Assembly (NCBI GenBank): GCA_016212745.1
Contig: JACRDX010000040.1
Span: forward strand, 1-5,592
Direction: 5' to 3'
Length of the DNA: 5,592 nt
Source: Candidatus Falkowiibacteriota bacterium
GTDB taxonomy: Bacteria; Patescibacteriota; Patescibacteriia; UBA11705; JACRDX01
Shown here: piece after piece, positions 1-4,831 of the stretch
Numbering within the stretch: the first letter of the stretch is position 1
How the letters are laid out: every line of letters begins with the position of its first letter
Made by a program: the position numbers and the translations under genes
Notes under the pieces: model-generated
Told to the model about the DNA's origin: nothing
The model's database searches: none
The model's input: only the letters and a program-made list of their open reading frames with translations

Positions 1-459
1 AGCTGCTGCGCTGGCAATGTTTTTCGCGCGCGAACCCTGGGCGCCAGTTTTTGTTTTTTCTATTTCCTTCATTCTCTCTTCAGCAAAACTCAAATACAAC
101 TTTGTCTTTGCTTCTGCTGAACCAGTAAGACTTACCTGCAAATTTTCAGATGTCAGTTTAACAGAGTAGAGAACATCGCCGGGCGCGCTTTGTTTAGCTG
201 CTCTGACGCCAAGCACACCGCCAGTCAAAACGAAAATCAGCGCCAAGATTACAACGCCAACAGGGCGAACGATTGGCGCTAAAATTTTATATCCAAAAAC
301 AACCTTGAATAAATCCAAATATCTGACATCATTTTTTGTTTCTTTTTCTGCTTTTTGTCCACGAATTTGAGACAACAAAATGCCGCGGGTATTTTCAACC
401 CATTCTTTGGCTGGTTTTACGTTCCGCAAATCTTTAAGTTGTCGCAGTACAGTGTTCAT
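1..459 (-). CDS. DUF5667-like single-pass membrane protein, possible anti-sigma partner (C-terminus cut by window edge)
   Basis: This frame is open from an ATG at 459 to the window edge and gives 153 residues without a stop. It starts MNTVLRQLKDLRNVKPAKEW. The N-terminal ~50 residues are charged and cytoplasmic-looking. A hydrophobic stretch (about residues 61-85, ILAPIVRPVGVVILALIF...) is a single membrane segment. The following part (86-153: AAKQSAPGDVLYSVKLTSEN, then LYLSFAEERMKEIE) resembles the DUF5667 family by my recognition of the 'PGDxLYxxK' start and the helical 'AEERMKEI' segment. The start codon lies 3 bases after the stop of the sigma factor gene, so the two are almost certainly co-transcribed and probably translationally coupled. 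Family knowledge: membrane proteins encoded directly after ECF-type sigma factors are often anti-sigma factors. That role is inferred here; no zinc-binding anti-sigma motif is visible in the N-terminal part. Confidence 0.85.
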   Translation of the reverse strand, partial: MNTVLRQLKDLRNVKPAKEWVENTRGILLSQIRGQKAEKETKNDVRYLDLFKVVFGYKILAPIVRPVGVVILALIFVLTGGVLGVRAAKQSAPGDVLYSVKLTSENLQVSLTGSAEAKTKLYLSFAEERMKEIEKTKTGAQGSRAKNIASAAA

Positions 460-462
460 ATT

Positions 463-1074
463 TTATTCATTTTCATTGGCTATTTCTTTCAACGCTTTCA
501 TTGCGCGGTGCAGAAGCACTCTTATGGCGCCGCTTTTTTTGCCAAGTATTTGCGCTATTTCTTTAATGTTGAATCCTTCAACATGCCTTAGCAAAATTAT
601 CTCACGATATTCTTCTTTTAATTTGTTTAAATAATTTTCAACTGCTGCAATTTCTATTTTGTTTTCAACCTGCTGTGCCAAATCTTTTTGATCGCGCGCG
701 TCTTCAATTAACTCCTGATCTTCGTTTGCCTTCTCAAATGTTCTGTTCTTTTCTCTGTAAAAATCTATCACGCAATTTCGCGCCACCTGATAAATAAACG
801 CCTTGAAATTGCTGACTTTTTTTTCGCTTTCTTTAATGTACTTCCAGGCCTTCAAAAACACGTCTGCACTAATGTCTTCTGCGTCTTCCTGCCTAGAAAC
901 CTTAAAAAGCACAAAGCGGAAAATCTTTTCTATGTAAAGGTCATATAACTTGGCAAACGCGTCTGGGTCTTTTCTGTATTGGACCTGCAAAACAAAGTAC
1001 TTTTCTTTTACGTTGTCTAATTGTTTTGCGACGCCTTGTTTAAAGCCATCTGGTTGTGTCTGATCGTTTGTCAT
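463..1074 (-). CDS. ECF-like sigma-70 family RNA polymerase sigma factor
   Basis: The 203-residue protein has the two-domain architecture of a group 4 (extracytoplasmic function) sigma factor. Region 2 spans about residues 37-107: DAFAKLYDLYIEKIFRFVLF, then EDAEDISADVFLKAWKYI (core binding and -10 recognition), then FKAFIYQVARNCVIDFYREK. A charged linker (108-142) follows. Region 4 spans about 143-197 with the helix-turn-helix FNIKEIAQILGKKSGAIRVL (-35 recognition). There is no region 1.1 or region 3, as expected for this class. The length is typical. The start at 1074 is the first ATG in frame, and about 30 residues precede region 2, so a shorter form cannot be excluded. It is the first gene of a two-gene minus-strand unit with the downstream membrane protein, which suggests control by sequestration. 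It may activate its own promoter (see the candidate site upstream). Confidence 0.95.
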   Translation of the reverse strand: MTNDQTQPDGFKQGVAKQLDNVKEKYFVLQVQYRKDPDAFAKLYDLYIEKIFRFVLFKVSRQEDAEDISADVFLKAWKYIKESEKKVSNFKAFIYQVARNCVIDFYREKNRTFEKANEDQELIEDARDQKDLAQQVENKIEIAAVENYLNKLKEEYREIILLRHVEGFNIKEIAQILGKKSGAIRVLLHRAMKALKEIANENE

Positions 1075-1075
1075 T

Positions 1076-1106
1076 ATAGTGGACGTTTATTGGGTAAAAA
1101 TGTTAC
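1076..1106 (-). promoter_or_regulatory. Candidate ECF-type promoter upstream of the sigma factor gene
   Basis: On the minus strand GTAAC (1106-1102) is followed after 16 bases by CGTC (1085-1082). This resembles the GGAAC-N15/16-CGTC layout bound by many ECF sigma factors. The expected start would fall at about 1076, almost on the ATG at 1074, so the mRNA would be leaderless or nearly so. The match is suggestive of autoregulation but short enough to arise by chance. Confidence 0.35.
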
Positions 1107-1110
1107 ACCA

Positions 1111-1140
1111 ACTATACCACTTTATATAAGAAATATCCAA
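1111..1140 (-). promoter_or_regulatory. Candidate housekeeping promoter of the sigma factor operon
   Basis: On the minus strand TTGGAT (1140-1135) and TATAGT (1116-1111) are separated by 18 bases. Transcription would start near 1104 and give a leader of about 30 bases. The -10 matches the consensus at 5 of 6 positions; the -35 is weak and lies inside the AT-rich repeat tract. Confidence 0.35.
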
Positions 1141-1230
1141 TACCCAATTACCAATACCCAATGAAATTCCCAATTTAGCATTTATACTTTCATTAGAAAT
1201 TGGATATTAGAAATTGGAAATTATAAATAT
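1131..1230. repeat. AT-rich interspersed repeat tract with facing arms (CCCAATTACC / TTAGAAATTGG types)
   Basis: The left half is built of repeated 'CCAATACCCAATTACCAA' units. The right half holds units of TTAGAAATTGG, starting at 1192 and 1207. The two halves are roughly inverted (AATTGG against CCAATT). The right-hand unit recurs at 4697-4730. The tract is non-coding. Such tracts are, to my recollection, frequent between genes of Patescibacteria; their function is unknown. Confidence 0.7.
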
Positions 1231-1257
1231 TCTTTACAAACGACTACAATAATGTCG

Positions 1258-1285
1258 TATTTGTCTAGACTAGTCTGCACAAATA
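1258..1285. promoter_or_regulatory. Imperfect 28-bp palindrome, candidate distal operator
   Basis: The left half is TATTTGTCTAGACT. The right half is its reverse complement at 12 of 14 positions, the two mismatches being adjacent (1265-1266 against 1277-1278). The symmetry centre is between 1271 and 1272. It shares the core TAGACTAGTCT and the outer TTTGT/ACAAA with the perfect palindrome at 1428-1455, with centres 170 bp apart. Two copies with the same symmetry and spacing argue for binding by a dimeric protein, most simply the HTH protein encoded next door. Confidence 0.65.
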
Positions 1286-1299
1286 CATTCGCAAATGTT

Positions 1300-1371
1300 C
1301 GGTTGCGGTGTCGAGGCTCGTATCGTCTAACGTCAACCGTATACCGAAACGAGCTTCGAAACCTATAACCG
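1300..1371. repeat. Long hairpin element, copy A
   Basis: The arms 1300-1325 and 1345-1371 pair along about 22 of 26 positions. They start CGGTT/AACCG and include TCGA with flanks and the run GGCTCGT against ACGAGCT (one G-T pair). A 19-base loop lies at 1326-1344. Its arms are about 75-78% identical to those of the element at 4271-4379, aligned base by base without gaps within each arm. Two of its imperfect pairs (1305/1366 and 1315/1355) are G-T on the plus strand, so a plus-strand RNA would fold slightly better than the minus. It sits between the two palindromes and upstream of the HTH promoter. Confidence 0.75.
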
Positions 1372-1389
1372 TTATTACGTTATATTATC

Positions 1390-1417
1390 TTGACTTTTAC
1401 TTTTAGCGCGCTACACT
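1390..1417 (+). promoter_or_regulatory. Probable promoter of the HTH regulator gene
   Basis: TTGACT (1390-1395) and TACACT (1412-1417) are 16 bases apart, matching the consensus at 5 and 4 of 6 positions. The predicted start at about 1424 puts the perfect palindrome (1428-1455) immediately downstream, at about +5 to +32. A bound protein there would block initiation or escape. Confidence 0.6.
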
Positions 1418-1427
1418 AAAAACAGAA

Positions 1428-1455
1428 CGTTTGTATAGACTAGTCTATACAAACG
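1428..1455. promoter_or_regulatory. Perfect 28-bp palindrome, candidate operator in the HTH gene leader
   Basis: The left half is CGTTTGTATAGACT and the right half is its exact reverse complement, with no spacer (centre between 1441 and 1442). It ends 8 bases before the ATG at 1464 and lies just after the predicted transcription start. It can therefore act as DNA operator, or as an RNA hairpin near the translation start. Perfect symmetry over 28 bp is very unlikely by chance. A TTG start codon at 1431 lies in frame inside it. Confidence 0.8.
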
Positions 1456-1463
1456 ATGTGAAT

Positions 1464-1805
1464 ATGACAGAAAATCAACAAACTCCTATCCGTTTATCTG
1501 TAAGCGAAGCCGGCCGACTTTTTGGCGTTGACCAGACAACCATACGCCGCGCCATAAAAGAGCAAAAGCTTCGCTATGTTGTTGTCCAAAACCGATACAA
1601 AATTACTTTTGAAAGCTTGGTGCAATGGTCTCAGCAACACCTTACTGTCAAAAATAAAACGAACAACAGGGGAATCGGACAGTTTGTTGAACAGTGGAAA
1701 ATTAAGACAAAAAAATATAGCCCGAACCCGGCCATAATAAAAACAAACCCAATGGCGCAAAAGATTACGCCAAAGACCAATACACCGAATCAACCTGCGC
1801 AATAA
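1464..1805 (+). CDS. Small excisionase/MerR-type helix-turn-helix DNA-binding protein, probable autoregulator
   Basis: The protein is 113 residues. Residues 11-55 match the HTH_17/excisionase-type winged helix: LSVSEAGRLFGVDQTTIRRA is the helix-turn-helix, followed by the wing (KLRYVVVQNRYKITFESLVQW) that ends in the usual 'W' position. Residues 60-113 are basic, rich in Lys, Asn, Pro and Thr, and look disordered; this tail is unlike a simple excisionase and has no domain I recognise. The ATG at 1464 is preferred. An in-frame GTG at 1458 and a TTG at 1431 are alternatives, but the TTG lies inside the palindrome, so it is more likely leader. No Shine-Dalgarno sequence is visible. The 3' end overlaps the convergent glycosyltransferase gene by 41 bases. 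Binding to the flanking palindromes is inferred from position; integration-related function is not supported because no integrase is present. Confidence 0.85.
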   Translation: MTENQQTPIRLSVSEAGRLFGVDQTTIRRAIKEQKLRYVVVQNRYKITFESLVQWSQQHLTVKNKTNNRGIGQFVEQWKIKTKKYSPNPAIIKTNPMAQKITPKTNTPNQPAQ

Positions 1806-2880
1806 TTTTTGACCAATTATAATTTTCCTTGACCAACTCTAATCCGGCAGCCGCACGCGCCCGCGCCTCGATCTGATGATTTAATAAGTAGCTCAACTTG
1901 TCTTGCAAATCAGCAAGATTTTTATTTTTAAACAAAAGCCCGAATTTATTGTCACCAACAATTTCTTTATTCTCCGGAATGTCTGACGCAAGAACCGGCG
2001 CCCCAAAACTCATTGCCTCCAAAACAACAATTGGCAATCCCTCTGACATTGACGGCAAAACAAAACAATACGCGTTAGAGTACAGCTCGCGCCATAAATC
2101 TGTGCCAGCTTGGACGTCCGTAAAAATTATATTTGGATTGTCATTTGCCAATGTTTTAATTTCTTTCACATAATCATCTGTAAAAGCTGAACCGCCGGCA
2201 ATAACTAATTTTTTAGTGGTCTGTAAATTTTTATACGCATCAATTAAAAGGTGAGCGCCTTTGTGGCGAACTAACCGAGACAAGAACAAAATATATGAAC
2301 CCTTTTCCAATCCAAGATTTTCTTTGATTATATTGTGCGACACACGACTTTGAACCTCCACCCCATTTGGAATATAAATTGTTTCAGCATCATAAACCTC
2401 TTCGCAATAATTTTGTAAAGTCTTGGACACTGTAATTGTCTTGTGGCTAAACGCGCAGCTAAACCATTCACCAAGCCGCAATGCCAAGCGCGCGATTATT
2501 CCCCATTTTTGATGTTTGCGATCAATACAGTGAAATGTCACGACAACCTTCACCGATGGCTTGAACAACCGCGGAATCCACGCGCACAAAGCTGGACCAA
2601 CGCCATGATAATGAATCACGTCAAAATTATGAAATATGGCGTAAAAACTGGCTAAAAAGGAATGAACAATCGCGTCCAAATGCTTTGTTTTCAAAGTGGT
2701 CAAAGAAATCAATTTAACGCCCTGATATTCAGTTAAATTTTTATCTGTGTACCATGGACGAGTATAAACAAAAACTTCGTGGCCAAGTTTGACTAAACCA
2801 CGCGACAAAAAATCAACGTGAGTTTCAATACCTCCGCATTTTGCTGGAATTCCTTTTTGTCCGATAAACGCGATTTTCAT
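1765..2880 (-). CDS. GT4-family (GT-B fold) glycosyltransferase
   Basis: The 371-residue length is normal for the family. The N-terminal Rossmann domain begins MKIAFIGQKGIPAKCGGIET, the glycine-rich acceptor-side loop seen in DUF1972-type GT4 enzymes. The C-terminal nucleotide-sugar domain carries YILFLSRLVRHKGAHLLIDA (about 196-215), with Arg202 and Lys207 in the usual phosphate-contact positions. It also carries the EX7E motif (Glu280 and Glu288 in EGLPIVVLEA). There is no signal peptide or membrane segment, so it should act on the cytoplasmic face using a nucleotide-diphosphate sugar, probably in surface glycan assembly. Donor and acceptor cannot be read from the sequence. It is a single gene with its own consensus promoter. 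The last 14 codons overlap the convergent HTH gene, and no terminator separates them. Confidence 0.93.
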   Translation of the reverse strand: MKIAFIGQKGIPAKCGGIETHVDFLSRGLVKLGHEVFVYTRPWYTDKNLTEYQGVKLISLTTLKTKHLDAIVHSFLASFYAIFHNFDVIHYHGVGPALCAWIPRLFKPSVKVVVTFHCIDRKHQKWGIIARLALRLGEWFSCAFSHKTITVSKTLQNYCEEVYDAETIYIPNGVEVQSRVSHNIIKENLGLEKGSYILFLSRLVRHKGAHLLIDAYKNLQTTKKLVIAGGSAFTDDYVKEIKTLANDNPNIIFTDVQAGTDLWRELYSNAYCFVLPSMSEGLPIVVLEAMSFGAPVLASDIPENKEIVGDNKFGLLFKNKNLADLQDKLSYLLNHQIEARARAAAGLELVKENYNWSKIIAQVDSVYWSLA

Positions 2881-2908
2881 ATAAAATATGAAGCTTTTTT
2901 AACATGCG

Positions 2909-2937
2909 AGTATATCATATAAGCATAAAAATGTCAA
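2909..2937 (-). promoter_or_regulatory. Consensus promoter of the glycosyltransferase gene
   Basis: On the minus strand a perfect TTGACA (2937-2932) is followed after exactly 17 bases by TATACT (2914-2909). It has an extended -10 TG one base upstream (TGATATACT). The predicted start is at about 2902, giving a leader of about 21 bases with no Shine-Dalgarno sequence. Confidence 0.85.
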
Positions 2938-2972
2938 TCTTTTGCGAAAATTAGCAAAAAAACACACTGACA

Positions 2973-3001
2973 TTGACTTGCCAGCGTTTATATGCTATAA
3001 T
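2973..3001 (+). promoter_or_regulatory. Consensus promoter of the small structured RNA
   Basis: TTGACT (2973-2978), a 17-base spacer and a perfect TATAAT (2996-3001) with extended -10 (TGCTATAAT). The predicted start is at about 3008, ten bases before the first base of the RNA's closing stem. No open reading frame of note follows on this strand, which supports an RNA product. Confidence 0.85.
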
Positions 3002-3007
3002 ATTTTG

Positions 3008-3146
3008 TTGTTCTTTTGGCAATGCTCTCGCAAAAAGAGGACAAGGTCCTGCCCCGCAAGGGCCGCGAGAAAGCGTTAGCTTGAGGGTGCGATTCCCTCC
3101 GTTGCCACTTCTGCCCGCGCACACACTTGTGCGCGGGAATTTTTTA
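3008..3146 (+). ncRNA. Unidentified small structured RNA with tRNA-like closing stem and T-arm
   Basis: A strong promoter and an intrinsic terminator bracket about 140 bases. The core 3018-3107 is 90 bases, the size of a class II tRNA. The 7-bp closing stem GGCAATG/CGTTGCC (3018-3024 with 3100-3106, one G-T pair) is followed by A3107 as a discriminator. Directly before the 3' strand is a T-arm-like hairpin, GAGGG/CCCTC with 7-base loop TGCGATT (3083-3099). Directly before that is a variable-arm-like hairpin, AAGC-GTTA-GCTT (3071-3082). The 5' half does not fit a tRNA: there is no D-loop GG, no U8 and no convincing anticodon arm. Instead TCTCGC (3026-3031) pairs perfectly with GCGAGA (3065-3070), and inside it GGTCCT (3045-3050) pairs with AGGGCC (3059-3064). 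The SRP tetraloop region, RNase P and tmRNA signatures were looked for and not found. It could be a very divergent tRNA, a tRNA-derived regulatory RNA, or a novel class; function is unknown. Confidence 0.6.
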
Positions 3147-4263
3147 TTGCCTTGCGCAAAAGCGCGCTGCATTGCAAATTTTTTTCTTGCGATTTTATGT
3201 CTTCCAAGTGTGCGCGGGTTTCAGGATGTTTTGAAATCATAAAACTGCAGCAATCTTCATGCGGCCGGATTGAAATTTCATAAGTGCCAATTTTTCGTGC
3301 AATATCAATGATTTCCCTTTTGTTTGTCCCAATCAACGGCGAAAATTTCAGCATATCTGTTGCTTCATAAATCACTTCCAAATTTTCCAATGTTTGCGAC
3401 GCCACTTGCCCTAAACTGTCACCAGTGACAATCGCGAGCGCGCCTTGTTTTTTCGCAATCATTTCCGCGATTTTAAACATCAACCTGCGATAAACAATCA
3501 TGCGCGAATCAGCCGCGATTTTCGCGATCACCTCTTTTTGCAATTCATCAAACGCTACAATGTATAAAATGCTTTTTCCCTGCACTCGCGACAAACAACT
3601 TACCAAATCTTTTATTTTTTGTTCAACACCCGATTGATTAATTGTCTGATTATGGCAATGCACAAAAATAATTTTAGCGCCGCGTTTCATCATTGAAAAA
3701 GCTGCGACCGGACTGTCTATACCGCCTGATAACAAACAAACAATTTTGCCGGCTGTGCCAACGGGCAACCCGCCAATTCCCTGCTCTTTTTTGCCCAAAA
3801 CAAAAGCTTTTTTACTTTGAATTTCAATACACACCATCAAATCTGGTCTATGCACATCAACCTTTAAATTCGGCATTTGCTGCAAAATCCTCGCGCCAAC
3901 TTCACAATTTGTTTCCATGGAATTCATTGGAAATTTTTTGCACGAACGAGATGTTTCTATTTTAAAAGTTTTTGGTTGATAATGCTGAACAATGGACAAC
4001 GCAGCAGCGCTGATTGCGTCAATGTTGGCGTCACATTCAATGGCACCTGAAAAGTTGCTAATGCCCGGAATCAGTTTTAATTTTTCAAAAATCACGCTAA
4101 TGTCATCGGCCTGTTTCAAATAAATAACAAACTTGGCTGCTTCAGAAAAAACATCTTTGCCAAGCGCTTCGCGCAAATTTGAAATCAACTTTCGCTCAAA
4201 AAAGGCCCTGTTCGCGCCTTTTAAAATTAACTCGTCAAAATGTACTACAATAACATTAAACAT
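3076..4263 (-). CDS. thiI: tRNA 4-thiouridine synthase ThiI, short form without rhodanese domain
   Basis: ThiI adenylates U8 of tRNA and replaces the oxygen with sulfur; in some bacteria it also serves thiamine thiazole synthesis. The 395-residue protein has an N-terminal ferredoxin-like part (HFDELILKGANRAFFERKL, 8-26), a THUMP region (about 60-165), and the PP-loop ATPase domain with SGGIDSPVA (179-187). It then has TGDSLGQVASQT (280-291) and a cysteine segment HEDCCSFMISKHPETR (335-350); Cys338 or Cys339 aligns roughly with the catalytic Cys of the PP-loop domain. The protein ends near there, so the C-terminal rhodanese domain of the enterobacterial enzyme is absent, as in Gram-positive short forms. 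The last ~20 residues (from about 376) are encoded opposite the small RNA's terminator and T-arm and look like read-through sequence. It lies downstream of the 103-residue gene in the same direction, with hairpin element B in the gap. Confidence 0.95.
   Translation of the reverse strand: MFNVIVVHFDELILKGANRAFFERKLISNLREALGKDVFSEAAKFVIYLKQADDISVIFEKLKLIPGISNFSGAIECDANIDAISAAALSIVQHYQPKTFKIETSRSCKKFPMNSMETNCEVGARILQQMPNLKVDVHRPDLMVCIEIQSKKAFVLGKKEQGIGGLPVGTAGKIVCLLSGGIDSPVAAFSMMKRGAKIIFVHCHNQTINQSGVEQKIKDLVSCLSRVQGKSILYIVAFDELQKEVIAKIAADSRMIVYRRLMFKIAEMIAKKQGALAIVTGDSLGQVASQTLENLEVIYEATDMLKFSPLIGTNKREIIDIARKIGTYEISIRPHEDCCSFMISKHPETRAHLEDIKSQEKNLQCSALLRKAIKNSRAQVCARAEVATEGIAPSS
3114..3146 (+). 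terminator. Strong intrinsic terminator of the small RNA
   Basis: A perfect 10-bp GC-rich stem CCCGCGCACA/TGTGCGCGGG (3114-3123 with 3128-3137) has a 4-base loop CACT. It is followed by AA and six Ts (3140-3145). There is no T run on the minus side, so it should act only on plus-strand transcripts. It lies inside the thiI coding frame. Confidence 0.9.
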
Positions 4264-4270
4264 AATCGGA

Positions 4271-4379
4271 TATCGGTTGGGGTATCGAAGTCCGTTTCGT
4301 TAAACGTCGAACGGAATTCGGATTTTTTACGACAACCAAAGCCATTCACCGAAACGTACCTCGACACCAATTACCGATA
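4271..4379. repeat. Long hairpin element, copy B
   Basis: The outer 7-bp ends TATCGGT/ACCGATA (4271-4277 with 4373-4379) are followed by a small internal loop. A long arm then pairs 4281-4299 with 4350-4368, including GTTTCG against CGAAAC. The two arms align to copy A (1300-1371) at roughly 75-78% identity; the central part is longer here and unrelated. One paired position differs by a compensatory change (C1317-G1353 in A, T4291-A4358 in B). Two A/C mismatches on plus become U-G pairs on minus, so a minus-strand transcript would fold better. It fills the gap between the 103-residue gene and thiI and ends 7 bases before the thiI start codon, so it would be in the thiI leader. Confidence 0.75.
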
Positions 4380-4384
4380 ACTTT

Positions 4385-4696
4385 TCAACTGGCATCATAT
4401 ATACTTTTAATCATCCCTGTTATTCTCCGCGCTTCATTTTCTACAACATCGCCGTCATACTCGCCAGCATGCGCTTTAAAATGCTCACTTCGCAATTGCT
4501 TTTGGTCAAGATGTAAACTCACCTCAAAATATTTTTCAAATTCCTGAATGTACGCGTGAAATCGCGGATACAAATCAGACGCCATTCTGCGGCCATAGCT
4601 TGTTTCTCCTGTTTTTGGGTCAACAATTTTACCATATCCGCAACGGCGAATCAGCGTCTCTGCGTTAAACCCTTTATATGGAAATTTAAATACCAT
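4385..4696 (-). CDS. Conserved-looking hypothetical protein (103 residues) with clustered histidines
   Basis: I recognise no named family. The protein is small and soluble, with no membrane segment or signal peptide. Residues 1-40 are basic (VFKFPYKGFNAETLIRRCGY, then DPKTGETSYGRRM). The centre is aromatic and helical (LYPRFHAYIQEFEKYFEVSL). The most striking part is residues 61-82: LHLDQK followed by HFKAHAGEYDG, with His62, His72 and His76 close to Asp64, Glu79 and Asp81. Similar 'LxLDQK...H.AH.GEYDG' proteins are, from memory, widespread in Patescibacteria, but I cannot verify this here. The acidic/histidine pattern would suit metal or phosphate binding; that is only a guess. It is first in a minus-strand pair with thiI, 121 bases downstream, and may be co-transcribed with it. 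Confidence 0.85.
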   Translation of the reverse strand: MVFKFPYKGFNAETLIRRCGYGKIVDPKTGETSYGRRMASDLYPRFHAYIQEFEKYFEVSLHLDQKQLRSEHFKAHAGEYDGDVVENEARRITGMIKSIYDAS

Positions 4697-4730
4697 AATT
4701 AGAAATTAGAAATTGGAAATTAGAAATTTG
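4697..4730. repeat. AT-rich TTAGAAATTGG-type interspersed repeat, second copy
   Basis: Three units of TTAGAAATT (starting 4699, 4706 and 4720), the middle one extended to TTAGAAATTGG, lie directly upstream of the 103-residue gene's start codon. They closely match the right half of the tract at 1131-1230. If the promoter at 4740-4769 is used, this repeat makes up the whole 5' leader. Confidence 0.75.
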
Positions 4731-4739
4731 GGTAATCCC

Positions 4740-4769
4740 ATCATAACATATCAACAAGTTCTAACGCAA
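4740..4769 (-). promoter_or_regulatory. Candidate promoter of the 103-residue gene and thiI
   Basis: On the minus strand TATGAT (4745-4740) is a 5 of 6 match to the -10 consensus. TTGCGT lies 18 bases upstream (4769-4764) and is a weak -35. The start would be at about 4733, leaving a leader of some 37 bases. Confidence 0.4.
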
Positions 4770-4771
4770 AT

Positions 4772-4800
4772 TTGTGTTAAAATTCAAAACATGCTATAAT
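4772..4800 (+). promoter_or_regulatory. Promoter of the right-hand open gene
   Basis: TTGTGT (4772-4777), a 17-base spacer and a perfect TATAAT (4795-4800) with extended -10 (TGCTATAAT), the same ten bases (ATGCTATAAT) as at the small RNA promoter. The predicted start is at about 4807, and the leader of about 25 bases has no Shine-Dalgarno sequence. Confidence 0.75.
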
Positions 4801-4831
4801 TACAAATAACGTTAAATAACCAACAATTTAT

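Noticed and set aside
355..634. Plus-strand frames over the sigma factor and membrane protein genes
   Set aside because: They are antisense shadows of two well-supported genes, with no recognisable domain.
1131..1230. CRISPR array
   Set aside because: Units are short, AT-rich and irregular, without uniform spacers or cas genes.
1258..1455. Phage or integrative element attachment region because of the excisionase-like HTH protein
   Set aside because: There is no integrase, tRNA target duplication or other mobility gene; HTH_17 proteins are often plain regulators.
1431..1463. TTG at 1431 as start of the HTH protein
   Set aside because: It lies inside the perfect palindrome and would begin only a few bases from the predicted transcription start; the added residues do not resemble the family.
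3018..3107. Ordinary class II tRNA (Leu or Ser)
   Set aside because: Closing stem and T-arm fit, but D-loop GG, U8 and a 7-base anticodon loop with U33 cannot be placed; kept as tRNA-like RNA only.
3018..3107. SRP (4.5S) RNA
   Set aside because: The conserved GGAAGGAAGCAGCC-type tip and the AGCAG internal loop are absent.
2951..3242. Short reading frames on both strands across the small RNA
   Set aside because: They translate the promoter, stem-loops and terminator (for example GGNRTLK antisense to the T-arm), a common artefact over tRNA-like genes.
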